A DNA stretch of 64,000 nt from Mycolicibacterium setense (GTDB lineage Bacteria; Actinomycetota; Actinomycetes; Mycobacteriales; Mycobacteriaceae). The DNA lies in contig NZ_JTJW01000001.1 in assembly GCF_000805385.1 (NCBI RefSeq), positions 124,001 to 188,000 on the forward strand, in the 5' to 3' direction. The position numbers were made by a program, and so were the translations under genes. Within the stretch, counting starts at the first letter, position 1. The number at the start of each line of letters is the position of its first letter. Positions 8,724-20,100 of the stretch are shown here, piece after piece. Under the pieces are notes generated by a model, which had not been told where the DNA came from, searched no databases, and was given only the letters and a program-made list of their open reading frames with translations.

Positions 8724-9767
8724 TCAGTGCTCTTCCGCGCTCATAATTTCGACGATGCGCTGTAGGTCGTCGACGGACCCGAACTCGACCACGATCTTGC
8801 CTTTTCGTTTGCCGAGACTCACGGTGACCCGCGTATCGAACGCCGACGAGAGCTTTTCAGCAACGTCCTGCAGACCTGGCATCTGGATCGGCTTGCGCCG
8901 GGGTGCCGGCGGTGCGGTGTTGCCGTCGCGGTTGGCCAACGTCACGGCCTCCTCGGTGGCCCGCACCGACATGCCTTCGGCGACGATTCGGGCCGCCAAC
9001 TCCTCCTGCTTCTCCGCTCCCCCCTCGAGGGCGAGCAGTGCGCGCGCGTGGCCCGCGGAGAGCACGCCGGCGGCGACTCGGCGCTGCACAGCGATCGGCA
9101 GTCGCAGCAGTCGGATCATGTTGGAGATGAGCGGTCGCGAGCGGCCGATCCGGGCGGCGAGTTCATCGTGGGTGACTTCGAACTCGTCGAGCAGCTGTTG
9201 GTAGGCGGCGGCCTCCTCCAACGGGTTGAGCTGAACCCGATGGATGTTCTCCAACAGCGCATCGCGCAGCATGTTGTCGTCACCGGTCTCCCGGACGATC
9301 GCCGGAATGGTCTCCAGGCCGGCCTGCTGGGCAGCCCGCCAGCGCCGCTCCCCCATCACCAGCTGGTAGTGAGGCTGGCCGTTCTCCTCGACAACGCGCA
9401 CGACGATCGGCTGCATCAACCCGAACTCGCGGATGGAATGCACCAGCTCGTTCAACGCCTCTTCGTCGAATACCTGGCGCGGCTGGCGCGGGTTGGGCTG
9501 AATCAGGTTGGGGTCGATCTCGCGATACGTCGCACCGACCTCACCGGCTGTGAGAACCGGGTCGGACCCATCCGGCGCAGGTGGCGTCGCGGAGTTCGCC
9601 TCCGTTCCAGCAGTGCCTGCGCTGGACGACGGACCGAGGAGGACGTCCGCCGCACTCGCGCCGATCCTCGGGCTCAGAGCGTCGGTACCATCCTCGGCGG
9701 GACCGGTCGGAATGAGGGCTGCCAGTCCCCTGCCCAGGCCACTCCGCTTCCGTACCGGCTGATTCAT
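8724..9767 (-). CDS. parB: chromosome partitioning protein ParB
   Basis: 347 residues. The start ATG at 9767 is chosen because AGGAGACG precedes it and the product then begins [20 protein letters not shown], the typical ParB N-terminus. The CTPase/ParB core (about 100-200) contains the nucleotide motif GERRWRAA; the HTH that reads parS follows (about 205-265, with [17 protein letters not shown]); the C-terminal dimerisation part includes [17 protein letters not shown]. ParB clamps load at parS and interact with ParA; three perfect parS copies lie within 2 kb, inside parA and gid. It is the last gene of the gid-parA-parB unit. Confidence 0.96.
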   Translation of the reverse strand: MNQPVRKRSGLGRGLAALIPTGPAEDGTDALSPRIGASAADVLLGPSSSAGTAGTEANSATPPAPDGSDPVLTAGEVGATYREIDPNLIQPNPRQPRQVFDEEALNELVHSIREFGLMQPIVVRVVEENGQPHYQLVMGERRWRAAQQAGLETIPAIVRETGDDNMLRDALLENIHRVQLNPLEEAAAYQQLLDEFEVTHDELAARIGRSRPLISNMIRLLRLPIAVQRRVAAGVLSAGHARALLALEGGAEKQEELAARIVAEGMSVRATEEAVTLANRDGNTAPPAPRRKPIQMPGLQDVAEKLSSAFDTRVTVSLGKRKGKIVVEFGSVDDLQRIVEIMSAEEH

Positions 9768-9828
9768 GATCGTCTCCTGCTCATTGCTGCCGTCCGCTGT
9801 CTGTCTGCTGGCTGTCGATTTCTGGCGT

Positions 9829-10815
9829 CTACTGCCCGCGGGGCGGTGCCCCGCGCTCTGCGATCTCACGGCTCGCGTCGAGGTAACTCAACGCGCCACG
9901 GGAACCCGGATCGTAATCGAGGATCGTCATCCCGTATCCCGGAGCTTCCGACACCTTGACGCTCCGTGGGATGACCGTCCGCAACACCTTGTCGCCGAAG
10001 TGCTCTCGCACGTCTTCGGCGACCTGGTCCGCCAACTTCGTCCGCCCGTCGTACATCGTCAGTATCACCGTCGATACCGACAGCTCCGGGTTCAGATGCG
10101 CCTTCACCATTTCGATGTTGCGCAGCAGCTGCCCCACACCCTCCAGCGCGTAGTACTCGCACTGGATCGGGATGAGCACCTCAGGCGCGGCTACCAGAGC
10201 GTTGATGGTCAACAACCCGAGAGACGGCGGGCAGTCGATGAACACGTAGTCGAAGTTGTGGTTGGCGAGGGCGGCAAGCGCCCCCCGCAGCCGTCCTTCG
10301 CGCGCCACCATGCTGACCAATTCGATCTCGGCGCCGGCCAGATCAATCGTCGCCGGGATGCAGAACAACCGGTCGCTGTGCGGACTCTGCTGAAGCGCTT
10401 CCTCCACCGGGATGTCTCCGATGAGAACCTCGTACGAGGACGGGGTCCCGGGACGGTGCTCGATGCCGAGTGCGGTGCTGGCGTTGCCCTGCGGATCGAG
10501 GTCGATGACCAACGTCCGCAACCCTTGCAGCGCGAGAGCCGCAGCGACGTTCACCGCCGTGGTGGTCTTGCCGACGCCGCCCTTCTGATTCGCGATCGTG
10601 AACACCCGCTGCCGCGACGGCCGCGGAAGCTGCCCGTGCGAGGTATGGAGGACGCGCGTCGCCTGCTCCGCCTCTGCCGCGATGGGCGTGTCCATGATGG
10701 CGTCCGTGGACCACGGGGTGCCGCCATTTTTGTTCCATGTTTCACGTGAAACCGTTTCACGTGAAACGGCGGGCGTAGCATCCGCGCCTGCGGGTGCCTG
10801 CCGATTAGAACCCAT
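9829..10815 (-). CDS. parA: chromosome partitioning ATPase ParA
   Basis: 328 residues with a Walker-type ATPase carrying the deviant P-loop KGGVGKTTT near residue 75 and the Walker B segment [10 protein letters not shown]. The ATP-dependent DNA-bound form pulls ParB-parS complexes apart. Two ATGs six bases apart are candidate starts (10821 and 10815); 10815 is preferred because AGGAG abuts the first one but is well spaced for the second. The gid stop overlaps the upstream ATG, implying coupling. The N-terminal extension (about 70 residues before the ATPase core) encodes [10 protein letters not shown], the translation of two parS sites embedded in the gene. Confidence 0.95.
   Translation of the reverse strand: MGSNRQAPAGADATPAVSRETVSRETWNKNGGTPWSTDAIMDTPIAAEAEQATRVLHTSHGQLPRPSRQRVFTIANQKGGVGKTTTAVNVAAALALQGLRTLVIDLDPQGNASTALGIEHRPGTPSSYEVLIGDIPVEEALQQSPHSDRLFCIPATIDLAGAEIELVSMVAREGRLRGALAALANHNFDYVFIDCPPSLGLLTINALVAAPEVLIPIQCEYYALEGVGQLLRNIEMVKAHLNPELSVSTVILTMYDGRTKLADQVAEDVREHFGDKVLRTVIPRSVKVSEAPGYGMTILDYDPGSRGALSYLDASREIAERGAPPRGQ
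10739..10752. promoter_or_regulatory. parS site 1 (inside parA)
   Basis: Perfect 14-bp palindrome GTTTCACGTGAAAC, the bacterial parS consensus bound by ParB, in the 5' coding part of parA. Confidence 0.93.
10754..10767. promoter_or_regulatory. parS site 2 (inside parA)
   Basis: Second perfect GTTTCACGTGAAAC, one base after site 1. The tandem pair spans 29 bp and encodes the [10 protein letters not shown] segment of ParA. Confidence 0.93.
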
Positions 10816-10817
10816 CC

Positions 10818-11546
<729 letters not shown>

Positions 11547-11606
11547 CTACGGCACCGTCGCCGCAAACGAACTACACCTTTGTAACTAAAGCTCAGCCGG
11601 CTGCGC

Positions 11607-12149
11607 TCAGCCGAGCAGAACCACGACGCGACGCGACGGCTCCACGCCCTCGCTCTCGCTGCGGACGCCGTCGACCGCAGCCACTGCGTCGTGAACGATC
11701 TTGCGCTCGAACGGAGTCATGGGCGCCAGTTCCTCACGCTCTCCCGACTCCAGCACGCGACGGGCCACCTTGTCACCCAAAGCCGCGAGTTCATCCCGGC
11801 GCCGGCGCCGCCACCGCGCGATGTCGAGCATCAGCCGGCTGCGCTCGCCGGTCTTCTGGTGCACGGCCAGCCGGGTCAGCTCCTGCAGAGCGTCGAGTAC
11901 TTCACCCTTGCGGCCGACGAGCTTGTTCAGATCGCCACCGCCGTCGATGCTCACCACTGCCCGGTCGCCTTCGACGTCGAGGTCGATGTCGCCATCGAAG
12001 TCGAGCAGGTCGAGCAGCTCCTCGAGGTAGTCGCCGGCGATCTCGCCTTCCGCGACCAGTCGCTCCTCCAGGTCGTCCTCGCTCTTCGGCGCGGACTGGG
12101 TGTCCTCCTCCAGCTCGGCGCCGGGCTCGGTCGTCTGTGCATCAGTCAT
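11607..12149 (-). CDS. Jag/KhpB-type R3H and KH RNA-binding protein
   Basis: 180-residue Rv3920c homologue. An acidic N-terminus is followed by a KH-like domain (about 70-110, LVGRKGEVLDALQELTRL) and an R3H domain (about 115-180) with RWRRRRRDEL and FERKIVHDAV. This is the Jag/SpoIIIJ-associated family, always encoded next to yidC; relatives bind RNA and affect cell elongation. It lies 38 bp downstream of yidC in the same transcript direction. Confidence 0.9.
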   Translation of the reverse strand: MTDAQTTEPGAELEEDTQSAPKSEDDLEERLVAEGEIAGDYLEELLDLLDFDGDIDLDVEGDRAVVSIDGGGDLNKLVGRKGEVLDALQELTRLAVHQKTGERSRLMLDIARWRRRRRDELAALGDKVARRVLESGEREELAPMTPFERKIVHDAVAAVDGVRSESEGVEPSRRVVVLLG

Positions 12150-12187
12150 ATCGTCTTCTCCCTACTCGTAGCCAGCGTGAGAACTGG

Positions 12188-13267
12188 TCACCGTTTCCGC
12201 TTCTTGGGGCGGGCACCGGGCTTGGGCGTGCGATTAACGCTCGGCCCTTCCGATCCACCAGCCGTGTCCTTCTGGGTCTCCTTCGGCGCTTCCTCGGCGT
12301 CGGGCTGAACCTCCGCCTGATCGCCGGACTCCGCCGGGGCGTTTGCCTCGGGCTTGCGCGCCCGCTTCGGTTTCGCGCCAGGCGCCGGCGCGTTCGCCGA
12401 TCGGCGCTCGATCGCCTCTGCCTTCTTGGCTTCTTCTTCCTTCTCGATCATCCCGAACACGTAGTGCTGCTGACCGTAGGTCCAGATGTTGTTGGACAGC
12501 CAGTACATGATCACGGCCAGAGGCAGGAACGGACCGCCGACGACCACACCGAGCGGGAACACGTAGAGCGCCAGTTTGTTCATCATCGCGGTCTGCGGGT
12601 TGGCGGCGGCCTCCACGCTCTGGCGAGCGACCGAGGCCCGGCTGTTGAAGTGGGTGGCGACACCGGCCAGGATCATGATCGGAACGCCGACCAGCACGAC
12701 GGCCAGCCGGTTGAATTCCGTGAACGCCTCGAGCCCGTGCTGCTGGATCATCGTCGCGCCCAGCGGTGCTCCGAACAGGTTGGCATCGAGGAAGTGACCC
12801 ACGTCGGTTGCGCTGAACACATAGTTCGCCAGGCTGCGGTTCTCCTCCACCGACAAGCCCAATCGACCGATACCCGTCTGCGTCCGGTTGAAGGACATCA
12901 GCACGTGGTACAGCCCCAGGAACACCGGCACCTGCGCCAGCATCGGCAGGCAGCCGAGGATCGGGTTGAACCCGTGCTCGCGCTGCAGCTTCTGCATCTC
13001 CAGCGCCATGCGCTGACGGTCCTTGCCGTACTTCTTCTGCAGTGCCTTGATCTGTGGCTGCAGTTCCTGCATCTGCCGAGTCGTGCGGATCTGCTTGACG
13101 AAGGGCTTGTACAGAATCGCGCGCAGGGTGAACACCAGGAACATCACCGACAGCGCCCAGGCGAAGAAGTTGTCGGGGCCGAGCAGGAAGGCGAACGCCT
13201 TGTACCAAACCCACATGATCGCCGACACCGGGTAATAGATGATGTCCAGGCTGAACCAGTTAAACAC
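12188..13267 (-). CDS. yidC: membrane protein insertase YidC
   Basis: 359 residues. GTG 13267 is chosen because GGAGAG stands about 8 bases upstream and the product then begins with the family's first membrane helix ([14 protein letters not shown]). The conserved insertase core contains a cytoplasmic coiled-coil hairpin ([16 protein letters not shown], repeated KLQREHG) and later helices including [20 protein letters not shown]. The C-terminus is a long Lys/Arg/Ala tail typical of ribosome contact. It inserts and folds membrane proteins with or without SecYEG. The start overlaps the yidD stop by 8 bp. Confidence 0.95.
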   Translation of the reverse strand: MFNWFSLDIIYYPVSAIMWVWYKAFAFLLGPDNFFAWALSVMFLVFTLRAILYKPFVKQIRTTRQMQELQPQIKALQKKYGKDRQRMALEMQKLQREHGFNPILGCLPMLAQVPVFLGLYHVLMSFNRTQTGIGRLGLSVEENRSLANYVFSATDVGHFLDANLFGAPLGATMIQQHGLEAFTEFNRLAVVLVGVPIMILAGVATHFNSRASVARQSVEAAANPQTAMMNKLALYVFPLGVVVGGPFLPLAVIMYWLSNNIWTYGQQHYVFGMIEKEEEAKKAEAIERRSANAPAPGAKPKRARKPEANAPAESGDQAEVQPDAEEAPKETQKDTAGGSEGPSVNRTPKPGARPKKRKR

Positions 13268-13616
13268 GCGACTTGCTCTCCCCTCGCTTCGCTGGGGTCT
13301 CCCAGACAAGGTTTTCGCCGGCGGCTATTTCGCCAGAGACGGTCTCGGCACGGCTGGTGGACTCATGGTCGTGTGGACACCGATCCGGGATGGGATCCCA
13401 TCCGCCCGGGTGCCACGGCCCACATTTCAGCAGTCGGATCAACGTCAGCCACCCGCCGCGGAACAACCCGTATTCGGTGAGGGCGTCGACCGCGTACTGA
13501 CTGCAGGTCGGCATGAATCGACACGACGGCAGTCGAAGCGGAGAGATGGTGTGACGGTAGAGCTGGATCAGGAAGATCGCACCGCGGGCCGCACGGGCAC
13601 CCGCCCTGCGGATCAT
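13260..13616 (-). CDS. yidD: membrane protein insertion efficiency factor YidD
   Basis: 118 residues. The conserved YidD core is complete: [31 protein letters not shown], then [16 protein letters not shown], with an amphipathic N-terminal helix. The C-terminal 40 residues are a variable tail. ATG overlaps the rnpA stop by 4 bp, and the 3' end overlaps yidC, so rnpA-yidD-yidC are translationally coupled. Confidence 0.94.
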   Translation of the reverse strand: MIRRAGARAARGAIFLIQLYRHTISPLRLPSCRFMPTCSQYAVDALTEYGLFRGGWLTLIRLLKCGPWHPGGWDPIPDRCPHDHESTSRAETVSGEIAAGENLVWETPAKRGESKSRV

Positions 13617-13969
13617 GGTGACGTCCCGCGCCGCGCTTCAAGGCGCTCGAGAGCACGTTGCAACTGCTGCTCCAACCGCGGTGACGGTGCGTCACTGCTA
13701 CCGGCACGCGCCCGGATCACCACCAGGTCGGTGGCATCCAGTTTCGGTATCACGGTACGAGCGACGTGACGCAGCCGCCGCGACACTCGGTGGCGTTCGA
13801 CGGCGTTGCCGACGGCTTTGGACACGATCAAGCCGACCCGCGGGCCGGTGGCGTCCGTCCCCTCGCGCAGGGCGTGTACGACAACATCAGGTTGTACCGC
13901 ACGCACACCACGACTGACGGTGGCACTGAACTCCGCGGATCGCCTCATCCGGTATCGAGCCGGAAGCAC
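13613..13969 (-). CDS. rnpA: ribonuclease P protein component
   Basis: 118-residue basic protein subunit of RNase P, which supports the RNA subunit in maturing tRNA 5' ends. The RNA-binding signature [15 protein letters not shown] is near residue 55; the N-terminus [14 protein letters not shown] is typical. It sits directly downstream of rpmH, the nearly universal bacterial arrangement beside oriC. Confidence 0.95.
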   Translation of the reverse strand: MLPARYRMRRSAEFSATVSRGVRAVQPDVVVHALREGTDATGPRVGLIVSKAVGNAVERHRVSRRLRHVARTVIPKLDATDLVVIRARAGSSDAPSPRLEQQLQRALERLEARRGTSP

Positions 13970-13999
13970 CGCGCTAGATCCTGCCGGAAAGCCGAAGTA

Positions 14000-14143
14000 T
14001 CACGCAGTGAGTGCGCGACGGCCCTTGCTACGACGGTTGGCGACGATGGCGCGGCCGGCGCGAGTGCGCATCCGCAGCCGGAACCCATGCACGCGCGCAC
14101 GGCGGCGGTTGTTGGGCTGGTAGGTCCGCTTGCCCTTGGCCAC
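14000..14143 (-). CDS. rpmH: 50S ribosomal protein L34
   Basis: 47 residues, translated by hand from GTG 14143: it begins [15 protein letters not shown], continues through [10 protein letters not shown] and [12 protein letters not shown], and matches L34 over its whole length. AAGGAGAG lies about 7 bases upstream. It heads the minus-strand operon rpmH-rnpA-yidD-yidC-jag-gid-parA-parB, divergent from dnaA. Confidence 0.96.
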   Translation of the reverse strand: MAKGKRTYQPNNRRRARVHGFRLRMRTRAGRAIVANRRSKGRRALTA

Positions 14144-14657
14144 GGCAATCTCTCCTTGTTCCGTTTGGCAACCGCGCCCGCCGACACCGAAATGTCGCCA
14201 AGAACACGGTCACCGTGCAAGCTCGGTTTAAGCTCGTCCGTCGTGCTTTACTAACCGGCGCATTCTCCGGAACCTCCCGGGCGCAGCCGTATCGCCACGT
14301 GCGGGCGACTGCTCGAGGGTACTGATGAGATTTCCCTCGGTCAAACCTGCGCCGAACCGCCGACATCGGCGGCATCCGATGTTGCAGAACTGTTGGCACA
14401 TCGAGAGAAAACTGTTAGCTTCTGGCAATGCCGTTCCGAGCCTGGACCGGCCCCTGACAATAAGATCGAGGACGTCGCTCCGCCGCAAGCCTCGCAGCAG
14501 GTGACAACACCGGCCACGACGCCCTCACAACAGACAACAGAGCGACGACGACTGTCCTTTCTCCACAAGCTGTGGATAAATATGTGGACAGTTCGTCATC
14601 GTTCTTTTTGGTCGTCACCGGATCGGCCTCGAAGCACCTCAAAGGGGGAAACGGTCG
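14144..14657. promoter_or_regulatory. rpmH-dnaA divergent intergenic region
   Basis: 514 bp without a supported gene. It must carry the rpmH operon promoter on the left and the dnaA promoter on the right. DnaA-box-like 9-mers cluster at the dnaA end: TTCTCCACA (14559-14567), TGTGGATAA (14571-14579, reverse of the perfect TTATCCACA) and TGTGGACAG (14583-14591). In actinobacteria both dnaA-flanking regions can belong to the origin, and boxes here would allow DnaA to control its own gene. Confidence 0.7.
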
Positions 14658-16181
14658 TTGACAGCGGACCCCGACCCACCATTCGTCGCAGTCTGGAACA
14701 GCGTCGTCGCCGAACTCAACGGCGACCGCGACCCGGAGTCAGGTCTGACGGGTGACTCAGCCGCACCCCAGCTGACCCCTCAGCAAAGGGCCTGGCTCAA
14801 GCTGGTGGAACCCCTGGTCATCGCCGAGGGGTTTGCTCTGCTCTCGGTCCCCACCACGTTCGTCCAGAACGAGATCGAACGTCACCTGCGCGAGCCCATC
14901 ATCAACGCGCTCAGTCGCAAACTCGGTCAGCGGGTCGAGCTCGGCGTGCGCATCGCCACCCCCTCCGAGGTACCCGAGGACTCCCCCGCCGAGACTCCGG
15001 CCGGCCGCGAGACCGACTCCGCATCGCCCGAGCCCGCCGCCGACTCCGACGAGATCGACGACGACCGCGCCGCCAAGGTCAGCGCCGAGGAGACCTGGCC
15101 GACCTACTTCAGCAGTCCGCAGCGTGACTCGACGGTCAGCGACGACAACGCGGTCAACCTCAACCGGCGCTACACCTTCGACACCTTCGTCATCGGTGCC
15201 TCGAACCGCTTCGCCCACGCCGCCACCCTGGCCATCGCCGAGGCGCCAGCCCGGGCCTACAACCCGTTGTTCATCTGGGGCGAATCGGGCCTCGGCAAGA
15301 CGCATCTGCTGCATGCGGCCGGAAACTATGCGCAGCGTCTCTTTCCCGGCATGCGCGTGAAGTACGTCTCCACAGAGGAATTCACGAACGACTTCATCAA
15401 TTCCCTGCGCGACGACCGCAAGGCCTCGTTCAAGCGGAGTTACCGCGACATCGACATCCTGCTGGTCGACGACATCCAGTTCATCGAGGGTAAGGAAGGT
15501 ATCCAGGAAGAGTTCTTCCATACCTTCAACACCCTGCACAACGCCAACAAGCAGATCGTCATCTCCTCGGATCGGCCGCCCAAGCAGCTGGCCACCCTCG
15601 AGGACCGGCTCCGTACCCGCTTCGAGTGGGGTCTGATCACCGACGTTCAGCCGCCCGAGCTCGAGACGCGCATCGCGATCCTGCGCAAGAAGGCGCAGAT
15701 GGATCGCCTGGATGTCCCGGACGACGTCCTGGAGCTCATCGCCAGCAGCATCGAACGCAATATCCGCGAGCTCGAGGGCGCACTGATCCGGGTCACCGCG
15801 TTCGCGTCGCTCAACAAGACGCGGATCGACAAGTCACTGGCCGAAGTCGTGTTGCGCGATCTCATCGCCGACGCCACGACCATGCAGATCAGTACCGCCG
15901 CCATCATGGCCGCCACCGCCGAGTACTTCGAGACCACCGTGGAGGAGCTGCGCGGCCCCGGTAAGACCCGGGCGCTGGCACAGTCCCGTCAGATCGCCAT
16001 GTACCTGTGCCGCGAGCTCACCGACCTGTCCCTGCCCAAAATCGGCCAGGCGTTCGGGCGTGATCACACCACCGTCATGTACGCCGAGAAGAAGATCCGT
16101 GGCGAGATGGCCGAACGGCGTGAGGTTTTCGACCACGTCAAAGAGCTCACCACGCGGATCCGCCAGCGCGCCAAGCGCTGA
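14658..16181 (+). CDS. dnaA: chromosomal replication initiator DnaA
   Basis: 507 residues. TTG start, preceded by AAAGGGGG. Domain I (about 1-90, [12 protein letters not shown]) is followed by a divergent acidic linker (about 95-165), the AAA+ domain with Walker [12 protein letters not shown] near residue 210 and Walker [13 protein letters not shown], and the C-terminal DNA-binding domain with the DnaA signature [18 protein letters not shown]-DnaA binds the boxes on either side of this gene and opens oriC. Length and architecture are those of mycobacterial DnaA. Confidence 0.98.
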   Translation: MTADPDPPFVAVWNSVVAELNGDRDPESGLTGDSAAPQLTPQQRAWLKLVEPLVIAEGFALLSVPTTFVQNEIERHLREPIINALSRKLGQRVELGVRIATPSEVPEDSPAETPAGRETDSASPEPAADSDEIDDDRAAKVSAEETWPTYFSSPQRDSTVSDDNAVNLNRRYTFDTFVIGASNRFAHAATLAIAEAPARAYNPLFIWGESGLGKTHLLHAAGNYAQRLFPGMRVKYVSTEEFTNDFINSLRDDRKASFKRSYRDIDILLVDDIQFIEGKEGIQEEFFHTFNTLHNANKQIVISSDRPPKQLATLEDRLRTRFEWGLITDVQPPELETRIAILRKKAQMDRLDVPDDVLELIASSIERNIRELEGALIRVTAFASLNKTRIDKSLAEVVLRDLIADATTMQISTAAIMAATAEYFETTVEELRGPGKTRALAQSRQIAMYLCRELTDLSLPKIGQAFGRDHTTVMYAEKKIRGEMAERREVFDHVKELTTRIRQRAKR

Positions 16182-16824
16182 GTCGCCCTGTTTCTCCCCG
16201 CACGATCACGCCCCGGACTGGGCTGGATGCTGCCCGCGGAATGCCACGAGACGGCCGGCGAAGTACGTCCGTGACGCCGCGGCGTCTCACATCATGGACT
16301 CGCGCCGTCTGTCCGGCGAAAAATCTTGTAACAACTTTCGCCTCATTGCGCCTCAGAAGTCACAGCTCACCGCTGTGGAAACTGCTGTGCACAACCTGCG
16401 GGCAAACCACTGGATGAATGACAAACTCATTCACACTCCGGCGTCTGTCCACACTCGAGCACCGGTCCGTCCACCGGTCTCCACAGTCGACTCACAGTGC
16501 GACACACCGATGGGACTGGGCAAACACCCGTTCATCCCCAGTTTTCACAGCCCCTAATACTGTTACTCAAATATCTTCTAAGAGTTCTTTCTAGAAGAAG
16601 GGGGTTGGGGACACCGGACGAACCGCCCGTCTGATCGGGCCTCGCAGCACGAGCCGGTCCCCATGTCACCCCGATCGATTAGCTTTCAAGTTGATGCGGA
16701 AAGCTCTACGGTGGTTCATCGACAGCGGTTTCCATCTTTGTCATTCAGCGTCACGCTGTCTGGCGGGGTTTCGGAAGACGCAGGTAGAGCTCGTTATGGG
16801 GATCATCGAAGGGGCGCATAGCAC
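16182..16824. other. oriC, dnaA-dnaN intergenic region
   Basis: 643 bp non-coding. DnaA-box-like sequences are TGTGGAAAC (16374-16382), TGTGCACAA (16386-16394), CTGTCCACA (16445-16453), GTCTCCACA (16477-16485) and a weaker TTTTCACAG (about 16542-16550), most one or two bases from TTGTCCACA. They are followed at 16555-16604 by the most AT-rich stretch of the area, with TAATACTGTTACTCAAATAT and then purine-rich GAAGAAGGGGG, a good candidate unwinding element. A 7-bp inverted repeat AGCTTTC/GAAAGCT (16681-16705) lies nearer dnaN. Established mycobacterial origins occupy exactly this interval. Confidence 0.9.
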
Positions 16825-18015
16825 GTGGCGACGACGACGGCTGGGCTGACCGACTTGAAGTTCCGCGTGGTGCGTGAGGACTTCGCGGACGCGGTGGCCT
16901 GGGTGGCCCGCAATCTGCCGACCCGGCCCACCATCCCGGTCCTGGCCGGCGTCCTGCTGACCGGCACCGATGACGGTCTGACCATCTCCGGCTTCGACTA
17001 CGAAGTTTCCGCCGAGGTCCGAGTCAGCGCTGAAATCGCCTCTCCTGGAAGCGTTTTGGTGTCAGGGCGGTTGTTGTCGGACATCACCAAGGCATTGCCG
17101 GCCAAGCCGGTGGAACTCAGCGTCGAAGGCACCCGGGTCGCGTTGACCTGTGGCAGTGCCCGGTTCTCCCTGCCCACCCTGGCGGTCGAGGATTACCCGG
17201 CGCTGCCGTCCCTGCCGGAAGAGACCGGCGTGGTGTCGTCCGATCTGTTCGCCGAGGCCATCGGACAGGTCGCGGTCGCGGCGGGCCGCGATGACACGCT
17301 GCCCATGCTGACCGGTATCCGGGTCGAGATCTCCGGTGAATCAGTGGTTTTGGCCGCGACTGATCGCTTCCGCCTCGCCGTGCGCGAGTTGACCTGGGAA
17401 ACCAGCGCCACCGACGTCGAAGCCGCAGTGCTGGTGCCGGCGAAGACTCTGGCCGAGGCGGCCAAGGCGGGTACCGATGGCAACCAGGTGCACCTGTCGC
17501 TGGGTTCCGGGGACACGGTCGGCAAGGACGGCCTGCTCGGTATTCGCAGTAACGGCAAGCGCAGCACCACCCGCCTGCTCGATGCGGAGTTCCCGAAGTT
17601 CCGTCAGCTGCTGCCCAGTGAGCACACCGCGGTGGCCACGATCGGGGTGGCCGAGCTGACCGAGGCGATCAAGCGCGTGGCACTGGTGGCTGACCGGGGG
17701 GCTCAGATCCGGATGGAGTTCGGCGACGACGCCCTTCGGCTGTCGGCCGGCGCCGACGACGTGGGCCGGGCCGAGGAAGATCTGCCGGTGGAGTTCGCCG
17801 GGGACCCGCTGACCATCGCGTTCAACCCCACCTACTTGACCGATGGGTTGAGCTCCCTGCATTCCGATCGGGTGACTTTCGGTTTCACCACGCCGAGCCG
17901 GCCCGCGGTGTTGCGGCCGACGAGCGAGGATGGTGGTACGGGTGGTTCGGGTCCGTTCCCGGCTGCCAAGACCGATTACGTCTATCTGTTGATGCCGGTA
18001 CGCCTCCCCGGCTGA
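16825..18015 (+). CDS. dnaN: DNA polymerase III beta subunit (sliding clamp)
   Basis: 396 residues, GTG start after GAAGGGG. Three clamp domains are recognisable by their repeats; conserved segments include [12 protein letters not shown] in domain 1, [14 protein letters not shown] in domain 2 and the C-terminal [13 protein letters not shown], which forms the peptide-binding pocket edge. It tethers polymerase to DNA. Length matches mycobacterial DnaN. Confidence 0.97.
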   Translation: MATTTAGLTDLKFRVVREDFADAVAWVARNLPTRPTIPVLAGVLLTGTDDGLTISGFDYEVSAEVRVSAEIASPGSVLVSGRLLSDITKALPAKPVELSVEGTRVALTCGSARFSLPTLAVEDYPALPSLPEETGVVSSDLFAEAIGQVAVAAGRDDTLPMLTGIRVEISGESVVLAATDRFRLAVRELTWETSATDVEAAVLVPAKTLAEAAKAGTDGNQVHLSLGSGDTVGKDGLLGIRSNGKRSTTRLLDAEFPKFRQLLPSEHTAVATIGVAELTEAIKRVALVADRGAQIRMEFGDDALRLSAGADDVGRAEEDLPVEFAGDPLTIAFNPTYLTDGLSSLHSDRVTFGFTTPSRPAVLRPTSEDGGTGGSGPFPAAKTDYVYLLMPVRLPG

Positions 18016-18040
18016 CCGGCTCGGGCGAGAGAGGGCGCAC

Positions 18041-18934
18041 ATGCAACTGGGGTTAGTCGGCCTGGGCAAGATGGGCTTCAACATGCGCGAGCGCCTGCGC
18101 ACCGGTGGCCATGAGGTGATCGGATACGACCCGCGTCCGGAAGTCAGTGACGTGGCCGACCTGGCCGCTCTGGCGGGTGCGCTCGAGGCGCCGCGGGTGG
18201 TGTGGGTGATGGTGCCGTCGGGCACGGTCACCCACGAGACCATCGTCGCCCTCGCCGATGTGCTGGGGCCGGGCGACCTGGTGATCGACGGTGGTAACTC
18301 GCGCTACACCGAGGATGGACCGCACGCAAAGCTGTTGGGCGACAAGGGAATCAACTTCATCGACGCCGGCGTATCGGGCGGCGTCTGGGGCTTGCACGAG
18401 GGCTACGGGTTGATGGTCGGCGGCAGCGATGCCGATGTGGCCCGTGCGATGCCGGTCTTCGACACGCTGCGTCCGGAGGGCGAGGCGGCCGACGGATTCG
18501 TCCATGCCGGCCCGGTGGGTGCGGGTCATTACGCCAAGATGGTGCACAACGGCATCGAATACGGCCTGATGCATGCGTATGCCGAGGGATACGAGCTGCT
18601 CGCGGCCGAGGAACTGATCACCGATCCCCAGGCGGTCATCCAGGCCTGGACCAACGGCACCGTCGTCCGGTCGTGGCTGCAGCAGCTGTTGGCCAAGGCT
18701 CTCAAGGAAGATCCCGGCTTCGCCGCCATCAGCGGTTACACCGAGGATTCCGGGGAAGGCCGCTGGACCGTCGAGGAAGCGATCAGTCACCGGGTGCCCA
18801 TGCCGGTGATCGCGGCGTCGTTGTTCGCCCGCTTCGCCTCGAGACAAGAGGACTCCCCCACCATGAAAGCGGTGTCGGCGTTGCGCAACCAGTTCGGTGG
18901 CCACGCCGTACACCGGATCAGCGAGTCCGGTTAG
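18041..18934 (+). CDS. gnd: 6-phosphogluconate dehydrogenase, short decarboxylating type
   Basis: 297 residues, the length of the short (GndA/YqeC-like) 6-phosphogluconate dehydrogenases. The dinucleotide motif [12 protein letters not shown] is at the N-terminus, the substrate signature [10 protein letters not shown] near residue 84, [11 protein letters not shown] near 108 and the catalytic-region [12 protein letters not shown] near 166. It converts 6-phosphogluconate to ribulose-5-phosphate with NAD(P). It sits 25 bp after dnaN and 11 bp before recF, in a position where M. tuberculosis has no gene. Confidence 0.94.
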   Translation: MQLGLVGLGKMGFNMRERLRTGGHEVIGYDPRPEVSDVADLAALAGALEAPRVVWVMVPSGTVTHETIVALADVLGPGDLVIDGGNSRYTEDGPHAKLLGDKGINFIDAGVSGGVWGLHEGYGLMVGGSDADVARAMPVFDTLRPEGEAADGFVHAGPVGAGHYAKMVHNGIEYGLMHAYAEGYELLAAEELITDPQAVIQAWTNGTVVRSWLQQLLAKALKEDPGFAAISGYTEDSGEGRWTVEEAISHRVPMPVIAASLFARFASRQEDSPTMKAVSALRNQFGGHAVHRISESG

Positions 18935-18945
18935 GTGCGAGCACT

Positions 18946-20100
18946 GTGTACGTCCGCCACCTCGGACTGACCGACTACCGGTCCTGGGCACATGTCGAGC
19001 TTGAGCTCGAGCCCGGCCGCACGGTATTCGTCGGTCCGAACGGATTCGGCAAAACGAATCTCGTTGAGGCACTGTGGTATTGCGCCACGCTCGGCTCCCA
19101 CCGGGTGGCATCCGACGCACCGTTGATCCGGGCCGGTGCGGAGCGCGCGATCGTCTCGAGCATCGTGGTCAACGAAGGCCGCGAACTCGCGGTCGATCTC
19201 GAGATCACCAGTGGCCGGGCCAACAAGGCCCGGCTGAACCGGTCGCCGGTCCGATCGCCCCGCGAAATCCTCGGAGTTCTGCGGGCGGTGTTGTTCAGTC
19301 CGGAAGATCTGGCGCTCGTCCGAGGGGATCCCGGGGAGCGCCGGCGATACCTCGATGAGTTGGCCACCACCCGTCGCCCCGCCATCGCGGGTATCCGCGC
19401 CGACTACGACAAGGTGGTGCGGCAGCGCACGGCGCTGTTGAAAACCGCTGCGGGAGCACGTTATCGGGGTGATCGCAGCGCGCTGGACACCCTCGATGTG
19501 TGGGACGGACACCTCGCCGCACACGGCGCGGCGTTGGTCGCCGCGCGCATCGCGCTGGTCGAGCAATTGCATCCCGAGGTTCAGAAGGCCTATCAATTGC
19601 TGGCACCGTCCAGTCGGCCCGCCGCCATCCGGTACCGCAGCAGTGTCGAGGCCATCGCCAACGCACCCGGTCCGGAAACCGTGGAGTTCTACGAGGCAGC
19701 CCTGCTCGATGCGCTGTCCCGGCGGCGAAACGCGGAGTTGGACCGCGGGGTCTGTCTGGTGGGCCCACACCGCGACGATCTCGAGTTGTGGCTCGGCGAC
19801 CAGCCCGCGAAAGGCTTTGCCAGCCATGGTGAATCGTGGTCGATGGCGCTCGCGCTGCGGCTGGGGGCCTACGAATTGCTGCGGTCGGACGGGGTCGATC
19901 CGGTGCTGTTGCTCGACGATGTTTTCGCCGAGCTGGACACTGCGCGCCGGCAGGCGCTGGCCGCCGTGGCCGGTGAAGCAGAGCAGGTTCTGGTCACGGC
20001 GGCGGTCGGTGAGGACATTCCGCCGGACTGGGCAATCGATCGCGTCGAGATCAGGATGACCGAGGGTGATCAGGGACGGATATCGGTGGTGCAGTCATGA
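18946..20100 (+). CDS. recF: DNA replication/repair protein RecF
   Basis: 384 residues. GTG 18946 is used because it begins the RecF fold directly ([14 protein letters not shown]); the open frame upstream overlaps gnd and has no family similarity. An ABC-type ATPase head has Walker [14 protein letters not shown] near residue 30, a signature region [18 protein letters not shown] and Walker [14 protein letters not shown]. It loads RecA at single-strand gaps with RecO and RecR. The stop overlaps the next gene (ATGA). Confidence 0.96.
   Translation: MYVRHLGLTDYRSWAHVELELEPGRTVFVGPNGFGKTNLVEALWYCATLGSHRVASDAPLIRAGAERAIVSSIVVNEGRELAVDLEITSGRANKARLNRSPVRSPREILGVLRAVLFSPEDLALVRGDPGERRRYLDELATTRRPAIAGIRADYDKVVRQRTALLKTAAGARYRGDRSALDTLDVWDGHLAAHGAALVAARIALVEQLHPEVQKAYQLLAPSSRPAAIRYRSSVEAIANAPGPETVEFYEAALLDALSRRRNAELDRGVCLVGPHRDDLELWLGDQPAKGFASHGESWSMALALRLGAYELLRSDGVDPVLLLDDVFAELDTARRQALAAVAGEAEQVLVTAAVGEDIPPDWAIDRVEIRMTEGDQGRISVVQS

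Noticed and set aside
14144..14560. Small coding frames in the rpmH-dnaA gap
   Set aside because: None has a ribosome-binding site or recognisable product, and the gap is a known non-coding control and origin region.
18673..18945. Longer N-terminus for recF, overlapping gnd
   Set aside because: The added residues do not resemble RecF and overlap a clear gene; the RecF fold begins exactly at GTG 18946.
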